Numbered from the stretch's first letter, positions 7,430-15,935 are shown. The stretch is DNA of 30,977 bases from Fibrobacterales bacterium (GCA_025997455.1 BNUP01000014.1:1-30977); one strand, 5' to 3'. Numbers and translations are program-made. The notes: a model not told the origin generated them from the sequence alone.

Positions 7430-8302
7430 ATGGAGCAATCGGCACACACCACAGTCTCAATTTTTGAATACGCTCACCTTGTCCGCTTTTCTCATACTCT
7501 TTTCGCCTTGCCTTTTGCACTTGCATCTATGTTTGTTGCGGCAAATGGAATGCCTTCCGTTGAGGTGTTGTTGTTAATTTTGGGTTGTATGTTTGCGGCA
7601 AGGAACGGAGCGATGGCTTTTAATCGCTTGGCAGATGCAAAATTTGATGCTCAAAATCCCCGAACTGCAAAACGGCACATTCCTGCGGGTTTGCTTTCGC
7701 GAAAATCTGTGGCGGTGTTTATAGTTGTGAATGGTGTTGCGTTTATGTTTTTTGCGTGGCTGTTAAATGATTTCGCATTTTATTGCAGTGCTCCGCTTTT
7801 TCTGTTTTTGCTCTCTTATTCGCTCTGGAAAAGATTTTCCTGCCTTTCGCATTTTTTTCTCGGTATTGCAATTGGAGCAAGTCCGCTCGGTGCGTGGATT
7901 GCCGTGCGCGGAGAACCTGCGGTTTTTCCCGCCGTGCTCGGAGTTATGCTTGCACTTTGGATGTCGGGTTTTGATATTATATATGCGAGCCAAGATATTG
8001 AGAGCGATAGAAAATTGAACTTGCATTCAGTCCCTGCAAAATTCGGGGTTAATAAAGCGATGAAAATTTCGCTGTGGTGCCATATTGCTATGTTGTGCGT
8101 TGCGGCGTTTATGGGCTTGTGGTGGAGTTTGGGCGTATTTTGGTGGATTGCATATTCGTTGATTTTTTGTTCTCTTTTATACATACATTTATTTAGAAAA
8201 AGCGATGATTTAGATGCACTTAACAGAGATTTTTTTTTGGCGAATATTGCGATTAGTTTTTTAGTTTTAGCGGGGCTTGGCTTATATGCGTTTTTTTCCT
8301 AA
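7430..8302 (+). CDS. UbiA-family prenyltransferase, MqnP-like
   Basis: A 290-aa polytopic membrane protein of the UbiA superfamily. The first prenyl-diphosphate/Mg site is NRLADAKFDAQNPRTAKR and the second is YASQDIESDRKLNLHSVP, each with the required spaced aspartates. NPRTAKRHIPAGLLS is typical of the putative 4-hydroxybenzoate polyprenyltransferases that serve as MqnP in futalosine-type menaquinone synthesis; the quinone assignment is inference. ATG 7430 is preferred over an in-frame ATG at 7409 because it lies just past the nifA-like stop (1-nt gap) with AAAGAAG upstream. Several strongly hydrophobic segments are visible. Confidence 0.82.
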   Translation: MEQSAHTTVSIFEYAHLVRFSHTLFALPFALASMFVAANGMPSVEVLLLILGCMFAARNGAMAFNRLADAKFDAQNPRTAKRHIPAGLLSRKSVAVFIVVNGVAFMFFAWLLNDFAFYCSAPLFLFLLSYSLWKRFSCLSHFFLGIAIGASPLGAWIAVRGEPAVFPAVLGVMLALWMSGFDIIYASQDIESDRKLNLHSVPAKFGVNKAMKISLWCHIAMLCVAAFMGLWWSLGVFWWIAYSLIFCSLLYIHLFRKSDDLDALNRDFFLANIAISFLVLAGLGLYAFFS

Positions 8303-8489
8303 ATTTCCCGATAACTTGGGCTTTTGGCGCAAGTGGAATGTGTTCTGCGTTATGTTTATAGGCAGTTGTCTTTTGGCAACTCGTTTTTACCAAAATAACT
8401 CTGAGGTTGTTGAGAAAGCAGAAAATTTAATGTGGTTCGGAGGCGCAGGACTCGTGCTCGGCTTTGCGATGCAGGTTATTAAGAAGTGA
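8286..8489 (+). CDS. Small membrane protein of unknown function
   Basis: A 67-aa protein beginning M-R-F-F-P-K-F. It has two predicted membrane segments, around FCVMFIGSCLLA and WFGGAGLVLGFAMQV. Its ATG lies inside the end of the prenyltransferase gene in another frame (17-base overlap), the arrangement of a coupled last gene of this operon. Its 3' end overlaps the convergent rsmE by 11 bases. Not recognised. Confidence 0.6.
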   Translation: MRFFPKFPDNLGFWRKWNVFCVMFIGSCLLATRFYQNNSEVVEKAENLMWFGGAGLVLGFAMQVIKK

Positions 8490-9204
8490 TGTTTTTGTAG
8501 AAATTTGCAACGGCGAATGCGGCAAAAATCGGGGCGGTGGCGGCTCTTAAACGAGTTTTGCCGAGTGAAAAAAAATAACTTCCTTTGTTTTTTAAAGTGT
8601 CAAGTTCGGCAGGGGAAAAACCTCCTTCCGGTCCGGTTAAAACTGCACTTGGAGTTTGTTGCGTAATGGTCGAGTGCGGCAAATCGAGGTTTCCGCTTTC
8701 ATCGCAGACTATTAAATTTCCATTGAATGAACTCAAAAAATCGTTTAAGAAAATCGGGGCTTTAATCTCGGTTAAATATGCCTTTTTGCTTTGCTTTAAT
8801 GCGGAAAGCGATTTTGCACAGAGACGGCGGCGGAGTTTGTCTAAGTCGGAATTTCTCGGTTCTAATGAGCGGTCGGTTCGCAGCAGGTAAATTGCGGCGA
8901 GCGGAAGTTGTGCGGCGTGAAAAACAATGTCCTCTTCTTCACCGTTTTGCAGGCAACTTATCGCAAGGGAAATTTTCGGCGGAGGCTCTTGTTCGCCAAT
9001 TTGTTCAATTCTAACAATACATTCTTTTGGGTTTGGGTCTATCAAAACTGCACTTGAGAACCGACCCTTACCATCGCAGAGCGTTAAAGCATCACCTGCA
9101 CGCGCACGAAATGATTTTGCAATGTGTGCACTCTCCTCTGCACAAACGGCTGTTTCGCCAAGTGCAAGGTTTGAGTGAAAAAAGTGGCTGTCTAAAATAC
9201 GCAT
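8479..9204 (-). CDS. rsmE: 16S rRNA (uracil-1498-N3)-methyltransferase RsmE
   Basis: Predicted SAM-dependent methyltransferase of the SPOUT class, 241 aa, methylating U1498 of 16S rRNA. An N-terminal PUA-like domain (H-I-A-K-S-F-RARAGDAL-x-L-CDG-x-G) is followed by the catalytic SPOUT domain with SALKQSKK, VLTGPEGGFSPAEL and the C-terminal knot SLGKTRLRAATA. The start at 9204 (M-R-I-L-D-S-H-F-F) is chosen because it lies 2 nt after the miaA stop. An in-frame ATG at 9234 would sit inside miaA. Confidence 0.93.
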   Translation of the reverse strand: MRILDSHFFHSNLALGETAVCAEESAHIAKSFRARAGDALTLCDGKGRFSSAVLIDPNPKECIVRIEQIGEQEPPPKISLAISCLQNGEEEDIVFHAAQLPLAAIYLLRTDRSLEPRNSDLDKLRRRLCAKSLSALKQSKKAYLTEIKAPIFLNDFLSSFNGNLIVCDESGNLDLPHSTITQQTPSAVLTGPEGGFSPAELDTLKNKGSYFFSLGKTRLRAATAPIFAAFAVANFYKNITS

Positions 9205-9206
9205 TT

Positions 9207-10085
9207 CTAAAAATTTATTTTGGGGGTGGGGCAATTGTTATCAATATGATGCTTAAACCAAGTGATTTGGCGTTTGGCATAGTGGCGGGTTTTGAGAGCG
9301 ACTTCTTCCGCTATTGAAAATGGGTCTTTTTTTAAGTCGAGTGCGGCTTTCAATTCCAAGTAACCAAGCGACTGCCACGCAGGAATTACCGTGCCGTTAT
9401 CTGCGTGAGTCGGGATTGATTTTGCAAGTTTTTGCACCTCTTCAACCCAACCGTTTTCAAGCATATTTTTAACTCTGCTGTTAATTCTGCCATATAATTT
9501 TTCTCGCGGAATATCGAGAAACATAGTTGGAACTGCTCCTATTCCGCCAATTCTTTCGCCAATTTTCTCACTTTTGTCCGCTCCCTGCTCTGCAAGTTCC
9601 AAAACCCTCAAAAGTCGTTGCTTGTCGTTCGGCATAATTTTCCCCTCAATACTCGGTTTAGTTTTTAACGCATCGGTATAAAGTGTTTGCACGGGTAATT
9701 TTGCGTAGTGTTTTCGCAAACGGTCGCGGAGTTCGGGGTCGGCAGGCGGCAATATATCGAGACCTTCACACAAAGCCTGCATATATAACCCCGTTCCTCC
9801 CGCTAAAATAAAGTTTGTTTCCGTTTTTTGCGAGAGTAAATTTTTCACATCGCTCACAAACATCGCCGCATTATACGATTTTTCAGGCGGCAAAAAATTG
9901 ACCAAATGATGAACCGCCTTTTCTCTTTCTTCAAAAGTCGGTTGCGAAGTTCCAATGCAAAAATCCCTATAAATCTGCCGCGAATCCATATTTATAATTT
10001 CCGCATTCATCTTAGCCGCCAAATCAACCGCAAATTCGGTCTTCCCGGAACCTGTCGCCCCTACAATCGCCCCAATAATCGCCAT
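9207..10085 (-). CDS. miaA: tRNA dimethylallyltransferase
   Basis: A 292-aa enzyme transferring a dimethylallyl group to A37 of tRNAs that read UNN codons. P-loop GATGSGKT at residues 9-16, then INMDSRQIYRD, GTSQP, LAGGTGLYMQAL and the C-terminal LKTRHYAKRQITWF, all in family order and usual length. It is the first gene of a miaA-rsmE pair. There is no Shine-Dalgarno: TTTCTATATT lies 8 nt upstream of the ATG, which would give an almost leaderless transcript. Confidence 0.95.
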   Translation of the reverse strand: MAIIGAIVGATGSGKTEFAVDLAAKMNAEIINMDSRQIYRDFCIGTSQPTFEEREKAVHHLVNFLPPEKSYNAAMFVSDVKNLLSQKTETNFILAGGTGLYMQALCEGLDILPPADPELRDRLRKHYAKLPVQTLYTDALKTKPSIEGKIMPNDKQRLLRVLELAEQGADKSEKIGERIGGIGAVPTMFLDIPREKLYGRINSRVKNMLENGWVEEVQKLAKSIPTHADNGTVIPAWQSLGYLELKAALDLKKDPFSIAEEVALKTRHYAKRQITWFKHHIDNNCPTPKINF

Positions 10086-10093
10086 TAGAGGTT

Positions 10094-10103
10094 AATATAG
10101 AAA
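10094..10103 (-). promoter_or_regulatory. TTTCTATATT before miaA
   Basis: On the minus strand TTTCTATATT ends 8 nt before the miaA ATG. It equals the -10 region of the rpsF and tRNA-Cys promoters, but at a start-codon-proximal position and without a clear -35. This links the TTTCTACCTT motifs elsewhere to a genuine -10 sequence. Confidence 0.5.
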
Positions 10104-10156
10104 CTCTAAAAGCATTTTTTTGCCATAAAAAAAATCACAAAAGAATAAAAAATAAC

Positions 10157-10185
10157 TTGACAAGTCTTAAAAAATTTTCTAAATT
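10157..10185 (+). promoter_or_regulatory. Promoter of tRNA-Gly
   Basis: TTGACA (10157-10162), a 17-base spacer ending in TTTTC, and TAAATT (10180-10185), 19 bases before the mature tRNA 5' end. Confidence 0.85.
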
Positions 10186-10204
10186 TGCACTTGTTCTAAT
10201 TCAA

Positions 10205-10277
10205 GCGGGAATAGCTCAGTTGGTAGAGCATAACCTTGCCAAGGTTAGGGTCGGGGGTTCGAGTCTCCTTTCCCGCT
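10205..10277 (+). tRNA. tRNA-Gly (GCC)
   Basis: Acceptor GCGGGAA pairs with TTCCCGC (10270-10276). The D-arm is TAGCTCAGTTGGTAGAGCA, the anticodon stem-loop ACCTTGCCAAGGT gives GCC (Gly), and the T-arm is GGGGGTTCGAGTCTCC. Discriminator U, no encoded CCA. It stands alone between its own promoter and terminator. Confidence 0.96.
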
Positions 10278-10290
10278 CTTGAAAAGAAGT

Positions 10291-10334
10291 AAAAATGCAC
10301 CGAAGTAAATACTTCGGTGCATTTTTTGTTTTTT
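10291..10334 (+). terminator. Rho-independent terminator of tRNA-Gly
   Basis: AAAAATGCACCGAAGTA and TACTTCGGTGCATTTTT form a perfect 17-bp stem, followed by TTGTTTTTT. Confidence 0.92.
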
Positions 10335-10344
10335 AGGTGTCATT

Positions 10345-10600
10345 CTCCGGCTTGGTGTCCCGTCTGCACGGGAATGACTCGGAAGGGTTTTCCATCAACT
10401 TTCAATTTTCAACTTTACACTCTTTCTCCTTCTCCCGTTTCCCTGCGTGCAATGTTAAACGGGCAAATACTATTCGCTCCTACAAGGGCGGCATAAATGC
10501 CGCCCCTACAATCCCCTTTTCCCTTCTCCCCCGCCTGCACCGCCGAGTTCCCCACACCCCACACCCTATACCCTACACCCTATACCCCTGCACTGCAAAG
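10345..10600. repeat. Mosaic intergenic repeats before the charged-tail gene
   Basis: No gene. From left to right: an inverted GTCATT...AATGAC segment containing CGGCTTGGTGTCCCGTCTGC; CAACTTTCAATTTTCAACTTTACAC modules; a REP-like palindrome GGGCGGCAT-aa-ATGCCGCCC flanked by CTACAA (10479-10512); CCTGCACCGCCGAGTT; and runs of CACACCC/CCCTATACCC with a final CCTGCACTGCAAAGTTT. The same modules recur in six other spacers. Confidence 0.75.
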
Positions 10601-10610
10601 TTTCTACCTT
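10601..10610 (+). promoter_or_regulatory. TTTCTACCTT motif 7 nt before the charged-tail gene
   Basis: TTTCTACCTT followed by CCCCCCT and the ATG at 10618. There is no Shine-Dalgarno; the whole upstream region is pyrimidine-rich. Confidence 0.45.
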
Positions 10611-10617
10611 CCCCCCT

Positions 10618-11661
10618 ATGAGTCGAATTTTTACTATCCTTCTCGCATTAACTTTTGCGGCGGCAGTTTCTGCACAACCCGCCAAGAAAAAAGCCCAGTC
10701 GAAAGCATCGGCAAAAACCGCCGTTCAAAGCACACCTGAGCCGCAGGTGGCGGCTTCAGCACTTCCCGTTCTTAGCAAAAAAGAGCCGAAATTTGCGGGT
10801 TTCACGGGGAGTTTCGTTAAATTCGGCAAAGCCGCGGGCAACAGCCGTCCCTTCTCTATTTCCGTTGAATACAAGCCTTGGTTTTTCGAGATTTCGGGCA
10901 GTGCAAATGCCGACCACAACACCGCCGATTTAGATATTCTCTTAGACGATATAGTCGGCGTTCTCGCTTATTACGATGCACCCGGCAAAGCACCGGACGG
11001 TTCAACCTACCAAGCGGGACTTTTTGATTTTATGCTCTACCTTGACGATTCGCCAATTAAAGTATCGAATTTGAATTTTAAACTTTTATCGAAAGCGGTG
11101 GCGGGAAACGCAGTTCTCAGACAAGCGGAGAATTGGAACTTTGCACCCGGCGCGGTGTTCAAACAGAAAAAATATGATGACCCTATTTTTGAGGCGCAAG
11201 CCGACCCCTTAGACAAGGCAACACTTGCAAAAGCCGAACAAGCGGAGAAAAAACGAATTGCCGATTCTATAGCAACGGAAAAGAAACGGGTTCAGGATTC
11301 AATTGCACGAGTTGAAAAACGCCGTAAAGACTCCATTGCCGCAGAAAGAAGGCGAGTAGAAGATTCAATTGCGGAATTTGAGGCGTTAAAAGAGCAGGCG
11401 AGAAAGAAAGCCGCCGCCGCTAAAAAGAAAAGACCTGTGGTTGAGGAATACGATGACGAGGATGAAGACGAAGAGGAATATGTTCCTGTCAAAAAGAAGA
11501 AGCCCGCCGCTAAACCTGCCGCGACCAAAAAGAAAAAGAGGGTTGTAGTTGAGGAATACGATGATGAGGACGAAGAAGAATATGTTCCTCCCGTTAAAAA
11601 GAAAAAGCCCGTTGCCGCTCCTGCCAAAAAGAAGAAAAGAGTCGTTGACGACGACGAGTGA
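10618..11661 (+). CDS. Exported protein with coiled coil and K/D/E-rich repeat tail
   Basis: A 347-aa protein of unknown function. A signal peptide (MSRIFTILLALTFAAAVSAQ) is followed by a lysine-rich stretch, then a folded-looking domain at about 60-185 (ISVEYKPWFFEISGSANADH...). A helical region at about 200-265 repeats K-x-x-x-DSIA every 12 or so residues (K-R-I-ADSIATEKKRVQDSIA). The last 85 residues alternate basic KKKK blocks with acidic blocks (VVEEYDDEDEEEYVP) at least twice. A similar Lys/acidic tail ends the pentapeptide lipoprotein at 27126-28736. Probably periplasmic or envelope-associated; bamA is the next gene. Confidence 0.75.
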   Translation: MSRIFTILLALTFAAAVSAQPAKKKAQSKASAKTAVQSTPEPQVAASALPVLSKKEPKFAGFTGSFVKFGKAAGNSRPFSISVEYKPWFFEISGSANADHNTADLDILLDDIVGVLAYYDAPGKAPDGSTYQAGLFDFMLYLDDSPIKVSNLNFKLLSKAVAGNAVLRQAENWNFAPGAVFKQKKYDDPIFEAQADPLDKATLAKAEQAEKKRIADSIATEKKRVQDSIARVEKRRKDSIAAERRRVEDSIAEFEALKEQARKKAAAAKKKRPVVEEYDDEDEDEEEYVPVKKKKPAAKPAATKKKKRVVVEEYDDEDEEEYVPPVKKKKPVAAPAKKKKRVVDDDE

Positions 11662-11677
11662 CGACACGCTGGATAGG

Positions 11678-11738
11678 CAGAAAAGAAATAAATAAGTTAG
11701 TTAGTTAGTCTGTCCAGTCGCCTATCGGCTTGGTGTCC
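11678..11738. repeat. Repeat shared (inverted) with 30001-30056
   Basis: The stretch from CAGAAAAGAAATAAA through GTTAGTTAGT and CTGTCCAGTCGCCTATCGG to CTTGGTGTC reappears in inverse orientation at 30001-30056. The differences are one extra TTAG unit and a few substitutions. It follows directly on the stop of the charged-tail gene. Confidence 0.85.
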
Positions 11739-11870
11739 CGCCTGTGCTACCGAGTTTCCCCACACCCTACACGCCACACCCTATACCCCACCCTGCACTG
11801 CCGAGTTTTCCATTAACAAGGGAACGCGGTGTGAGCCGAGTGCACCACACCAAGCAAAGCGACTGGACAG
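11710..11870. repeat. 161-bp element bounded by imperfect inverted repeats
   Basis: The left arm CTGTCCAGTCGC...CTTGGTGT (11710-11736) is inverted at the right as ACACCAAG...GCGACTGGACAG (11847-11870). Between them lie the mosaic modules (ACCGAGTTTCC, CACACCCTATACCC, CCTGCACTGCCGAGTTTT) and GAACGCGGTGTG...CACACC. This is MITE-like in organisation. No coding capacity is visible. Confidence 0.65.
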
Positions 11871-11949
11871 CGTATAATAAGAGGCTATTGTTTGATTATT
11901 TTATTTATTGCTGTCAAAAAAAAATTCCATTTTCTCCTTGCAATTTTAA

Positions 11950-12023
11950 AAGGGCGGGTTTAAAACCCGCCCCTACAATTCCCTTCTCCCCACTTTCAAC
12001 TTTACTCTTTACACTCTCAACTT
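11950..12023. repeat. REP-like palindrome and pyrimidine-rich modules before bamA
   Basis: GGGCGGGTTT-a-AAACCCGCCC (11952-11972), flanked by AAAA on the left and CTACAATT on the right, is one of three such palindromes in the window. It is followed by CTTCTCCCCACTTTCAACTT and CTCTTTACACTCTCAACTTT modules leading into the bamA start motif. Apart from these, 11871-11949 holds nothing I can identify. Confidence 0.75.
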
Positions 12024-12033
12024 TTTCTACCTT
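12024..12033 (+). promoter_or_regulatory. TTTCTACCTT motif 8 nt before bamA
   Basis: TTTCTACCTT then CCTCCCAG and the ATG at 12042. The preceding 40 bases closely match those before adk (ACTCTCAACTTTTTCTACC). There is no Shine-Dalgarno. Confidence 0.45.
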
Positions 12034-12041
12034 CCTCCCAG

Positions 12042-14840
12042 ATGTTTCAAAAAATCACTCTGCTGTTGTTATGCCTGCTTGGGCTTGCCTTTTCACAATT
12101 TGTCGACAGAGCATCTGGCGAAATGGAACAGAACCGCATACGCAGGGTTTTGGTAGAGGGCAATGTTTATACCGAGCCTGCATCGGTAATATCGCGAATT
12201 TCAATTAAAGAAAATTCTTCATACCCGCCTGCAACTTTATCCGAATTAGTGCGCAAATCTATAGAGTCCGTTTATGAAACGGGATTGTTTGACGATGTTC
12301 AAGTTTCCGCAGAATATGTTGAAGACAGCGACCCTGCAATGCAGGCTAACCCAGACCCGAATGCGATGGACATAATTTTCACGGTAGCCGAACACCCCGC
12401 GCTCGATACGCTCATAATAGAGGGCAATGACGAAATGACCGAAGACGACTTGCGCTTAAAAACGCGTATTATCGCAGGCGAAGTTTATAGCAAAAGTTCT
12501 TTGGAAAGAGACAGACAGGCAATTCTTGCACACTATCGCTCGGAAGGATACCTCCTTGCACAGGTAGGCATAAGCGAAATTCCCGCCGCCGAACACAAGA
12601 GCAAAGTTATATTTTCAATAAGCGAAGGCAACAAAGTCAAGGTCGATTCAATATTGGTGAATGGTAATGTTGGAATTCCAAGCGAAGAGATTCTCGAAAA
12701 AATGCTCACAAAAACCGATTCTTGGTGGGGCGGAGGAGACTTCAAAAGGGACATCTTTGAAACAGACAGAGACAGCGTTCTTTTTACTGCAAGGCATTAC
12801 GGCTACTTAGATGCGGAACTCATCGATTATTCTGCAAATTATCTCCCCGATTCGAGCACAAAATTTTATCTCGGCAGAATGACCGCTAAGGGTCAATCAC
12901 TGCAAGTTCTTTACGCGCAAACCAACAAGGCAATTGCAAACGAATCAAATCCGCTCCACAAACTCGCGGGAAAATCAATCGCCCTCTCCTCGCACTACTA
13001 CCGCGAACATCGTGCACAAATGGGCGATAAACAAGCCTTCCCAGTCCCGACAATTTATGACGAAAAACAGTTAGCAGACATTCTTAACAACATTGTAACT
13101 TACGGCGAATTACGAAAGGAATGGATAAAATCACTACCCAAAACCGCGAATAAAAATTCAAAAATAGATTCTCTTCTCGCATTAAAAAAACGCAGTCCAT
13201 ACGCCGAAAAATTATTAGTCCGTTATTCACTTGAAGAAACTCTTCCCGCACTCGCCAAATACGACAGCACAAATACCGCGAGTTATGTCCGCATAAATAT
13301 AGACTTAAAAGAAGGCAGAAAATATTACGCGGGCAATGTGAGTTTCACGGGTAATGAGGTTTTGCCCGATGCTTTTCTAAAAGCACAAGTCCGTTTGGAC
13401 AGCGGAAAAGTGTTTGATTATTACGCATACAGCGAAACCAAAAAATCTGTTACAAGTGCATATAGCGAAGACGGCTACCTGTTTGTGCAATTGGACGAAA
13501 CAAAAACATTCACTCAAGACAGCATTGTCAATTTGAATTTCGATATTCGCGAAGGCTTACCCGCACAAATTCATAAAGTTCATATAAGAGGCAACACAAA
13601 AACAAAAGACAAAGTTATCCGTCGAGAAATTAAACTCTACCCGGGCGAAACTTTTAGGCAGTCGCTTTTGGAGCGCAGTTTCCGCGATATAATGCAGTTG
13701 AATTATTTCGATAATGTGGTGCCCAATATTCAACCTGTCGGTGAGCAGGACATAGATTTACAATTCGCTGTTTCGGAACGCGAGGCGGGAACGGGGCAGT
13801 TCGGTGCGGGTGCGGCATATAGTCAGGCGGACGGTTTGGTTTTTACGCTAAGTTTATCTATCCCGAATTGTTGTATGGGTGACGGGCAGAGTGCAAATGT
13901 GAATGCGGAATACGGAGTTGATAAAAGAAGTATATCACTTGGATTTTCCGAGCCGTGGTTTTTGGATCGCCCAATAACACTTGGTTTTAGTACAAATTAC
14001 ACTTGGTATAACGGAGAATCATACGCTTACAATTACGATATTCGCCGCTACGGTGCAAGCGTTTATGCAGGCACTCGCCTAAAATGGCCAGACGATTACT
14101 TCTACATTCAGGGCGGTTATTCTTGGCAGAGGAACGAGCAGGGCAATAATACAGACGGAAGTTTGGTAAAGTTCACGGGACTTGAATCCTCGTTAAATCT
14201 CACAATTCGCCGCGACGATAAAAATATGCCGATTTTCCCAACCGACGGTTCTCGATACACTGCATCTTTCAATTGGGCAACTCCATATTTGGGTAGCGAT
14301 TTCAGTTTCCTCCAAACAGATCTGTCAATAAAATGGTGGTTCCCGCTCTACTCCGATAAACTCGCACTCGGTATCACAAACGAATTCGGCATAATCACGG
14401 GAAGTTCTCTGCAATACCGTTCGCTTTATCAAATGGGCGGTGCACTCGGTTATTCGGGACTTTTGAGAGGTTATAGTTCGGGTTCAATAGGGGCGTATCG
14501 TCTCGGCAGAGCGTATCAATATTTTGGGGCGGAACTCTCCGTTCCTCTTGCACCGAATCGTTTTTACCTGTTGCCGCTTTTCTTTGATGCGGGAAATGTT
14601 TTCGGCAAACAATATTCAACAAGTCAAAAGGTTTCAAAAGACATAGGTTCGCCGCTCCGCGACTGGGACATTGCCTCGCTCAAACGAGATTTCGGTTTTG
14701 GTTTCCGCGTGATTGTTCCAATGCTTGGAATAATAGGTTTTGATTTTGCGTGGCCGCTTGACCCCGGAGAAGTTGGCGGATACGATGCCCCAAGTGTGGG
14801 AACAATGGAGTTTAACTTTATTATAGGGCAGGGATTTTAG
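12042..14840 (+). CDS. bamA: Outer-membrane protein assembly factor BamA
   Basis: Predicted 932-aa Omp85 protein, the core of the machine inserting beta-barrels into the outer membrane. Signal peptide at 1-18, then POTRA domains beginning IRRVLVEGN (about 34), LDTLIIEGN (about 120), VDSILVNGN (about 200), YAGNVSFTGN (about 426) and IHKVHIRGN (about 508). The barrel starts about 582 with the conserved GYSGLLRGY near 802 and ends F-N-F-I-IGQGF. It is longer than the usual 750-850 aa because POTRA3 is split by an insertion of about 140 residues (about 272-413, lysine- and serine-rich). An Omp85 paralogue lies at 25192-27105. Confidence 0.93.
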   Translation: MFQKITLLLLCLLGLAFSQFVDRASGEMEQNRIRRVLVEGNVYTEPASVISRISIKENSSYPPATLSELVRKSIESVYETGLFDDVQVSAEYVEDSDPAMQANPDPNAMDIIFTVAEHPALDTLIIEGNDEMTEDDLRLKTRIIAGEVYSKSSLERDRQAILAHYRSEGYLLAQVGISEIPAAEHKSKVIFSISEGNKVKVDSILVNGNVGIPSEEILEKMLTKTDSWWGGGDFKRDIFETDRDSVLFTARHYGYLDAELIDYSANYLPDSSTKFYLGRMTAKGQSLQVLYAQTNKAIANESNPLHKLAGKSIALSSHYYREHRAQMGDKQAFPVPTIYDEKQLADILNNIVTYGELRKEWIKSLPKTANKNSKIDSLLALKKRSPYAEKLLVRYSLEETLPALAKYDSTNTASYVRINIDLKEGRKYYAGNVSFTGNEVLPDAFLKAQVRLDSGKVFDYYAYSETKKSVTSAYSEDGYLFVQLDETKTFTQDSIVNLNFDIREGLPAQIHKVHIRGNTKTKDKVIRREIKLYPGETFRQSLLERSFRDIMQLNYFDNVVPNIQPVGEQDIDLQFAVSEREAGTGQFGAGAAYSQADGLVFTLSLSIPNCCMGDGQSANVNAEYGVDKRSISLGFSEPWFLDRPITLGFSTNYTWYNGESYAYNYDIRRYGASVYAGTRLKWPDDYFYIQGGYSWQRNEQGNNTDGSLVKFTGLESSLNLTIRRDDKNMPIFPTDGSRYTASFNWATPYLGSDFSFLQTDLSIKWWFPLYSDKLALGITNEFGIITGSSLQYRSLYQMGGALGYSGLLRGYSSGSIGAYRLGRAYQYFGAELSVPLAPNRFYLLPLFFDAGNVFGKQYSTSQKVSKDIGSPLRDWDIASLKRDFGFGFRVIVPMLGIIGFDFAWPLDPGEVGGYDAPSVGTMEFNFIIGQGF

Positions 14841-14860
14841 AGATTTTTAGGGGGACTAAA

Positions 14861-15802
14861 ATGCAATTTGCAATAATTGGCACCGGCTTTATGGCGCAAC
14901 AGTTCGCACACGGTTTGCAACACACGCAAGGTGCGGAACTCTATGCGATGTGCTCTCGTTCAAAAGAAACCGCACAAGCGTTTGCAGTGGAATTTGGAGC
15001 AAAAAAGGCATACTCCTCACGCGAAAGTATGCTCGCCGACCCGGAAGTGGATATTGTGTATATCGCAACGCCGAATCACCGACACGCCCCCGATTCAATA
15101 GCCGCACTCAACGCGGGAAAAGCGGTTCTGTGCGAAAAACCTTTTGCATTAAATTCCGCAGAATTGGAAAGCATAATAGCCGTTGCAAAATCTAAAAAAT
15201 TATTTTTAATGGAAGCGTTATGGACGGGATTTTTGCCGAGTTTCAGAAAATTTTTGGAACTCGCTAAAAACGGAACTATAGGCGAGCCGCAAATTCTTCA
15301 AGCGGACTTTGGATTCAATGCACCATTTAATGTGAGCAGCCGCTTATTTGACCCTGCACAAGGCGGCGGTTCAATTTACGACATAGGAATTTACCCGCTT
15401 TTCGCCGCCTACAAACTATTTGGATACCCGACAAAAATCCAAAGCATAAAAATTCCTTCGCCCGCAGGCACAGACACCACCGCACTGATTCAAACCCTGC
15501 ATGCAAACGGTAAAACCGCCTCTTTGTGCTCCTCATTTGCAGTTGATTTGGATACAGAGGCAAATCTCTACGGAACAAAGGGCAAACTTACCCTTCACAA
15601 ATGTTTTCACATTCCCACTAAATTAACCGTTCAAAATGAAAGCGAAACTTACACCTTAGAATTTTCGGAACCGTCTAACGGATACCAATACGAGGCAACC
15701 GCCGCAATAAACGCAATAGAAAACAACCTTACCGAGTGCCCGCAATGGACTCTTGACAATTCCCGCGATATTATGAAGATGATAGATGAGGCGAGGGGGT
15801 AA
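14861..15802 (+). CDS. Gfo/Idh/MocA-family NAD(P)-dependent oxidoreductase
   Basis: A 313-aa protein. The N-terminal Rossmann fold has GTGFMAQQFA (residues 7-16), IATPNHRH and the family's catalytic EKPFA. The C-terminal alpha/beta domain includes MEALWTGFLPSF, GGGSIYDIGIYP and LYGTKGKL. The MEALWTRF-like and GG-x-x-YDIGIYP segments are typical of the dihydrodiol/D-xylose dehydrogenase branch, so a sugar or cyclic diol substrate is likely but unproven. It has a strong AGGGGG site 6-7 nt upstream, unlike its neighbour bamA, and starts 20 nt after the bamA stop. Confidence 0.85.
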   Translation: MQFAIIGTGFMAQQFAHGLQHTQGAELYAMCSRSKETAQAFAVEFGAKKAYSSRESMLADPEVDIVYIATPNHRHAPDSIAALNAGKAVLCEKPFALNSAELESIIAVAKSKKLFLMEALWTGFLPSFRKFLELAKNGTIGEPQILQADFGFNAPFNVSSRLFDPAQGGGSIYDIGIYPLFAAYKLFGYPTKIQSIKIPSPAGTDTTALIQTLHANGKTASLCSSFAVDLDTEANLYGTKGKLTLHKCFHIPTKLTVQNESETYTLEFSEPSNGYQYEATAAINAIENNLTECPQWTLDNSRDIMKMIDEARG

Positions 15803-15935
15803 AACTTGGCGGTGCAGGGTGGGGTATAGGGTGTGGGGTGTAGGGAACTCGGCAGTGCAGGCGGGGAGTAAAGAGTAAAGAGTAATAACTTTACACTTTT
15901 CACTTTTCACTTTACTCTTTCAACTCTTGCGATGG
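15803..15935. repeat. Mosaic repeats between convergent genes
   Basis: No gene. In minus orientation it reads CTTTACTCTTTACTCCCC, GCCTGCACTGCCGAGTTCCC, TACACCCCACACCCTATACC and CCCTGCACCGCCAAGTTTT. These are the same modules as upstream of bamA, ribBA and nuoE. Here they lie between two 3' ends with no TTTCTACCTT motif, so the modules are not themselves tied to a start codon. Confidence 0.75.

Noticed and set aside
10345..10600. CRISPR array
   Set aside because: The repeats are irregular in length, order and spacing, with no constant spacer size and no cas genes in the window.
11292..11667. Minus-strand Ser/Tyr/Phe-rich frames opposite the charged tail
   Set aside because: They are complements of the Lys/Asp/Glu repeat codons of the plus-strand gene, not genes.
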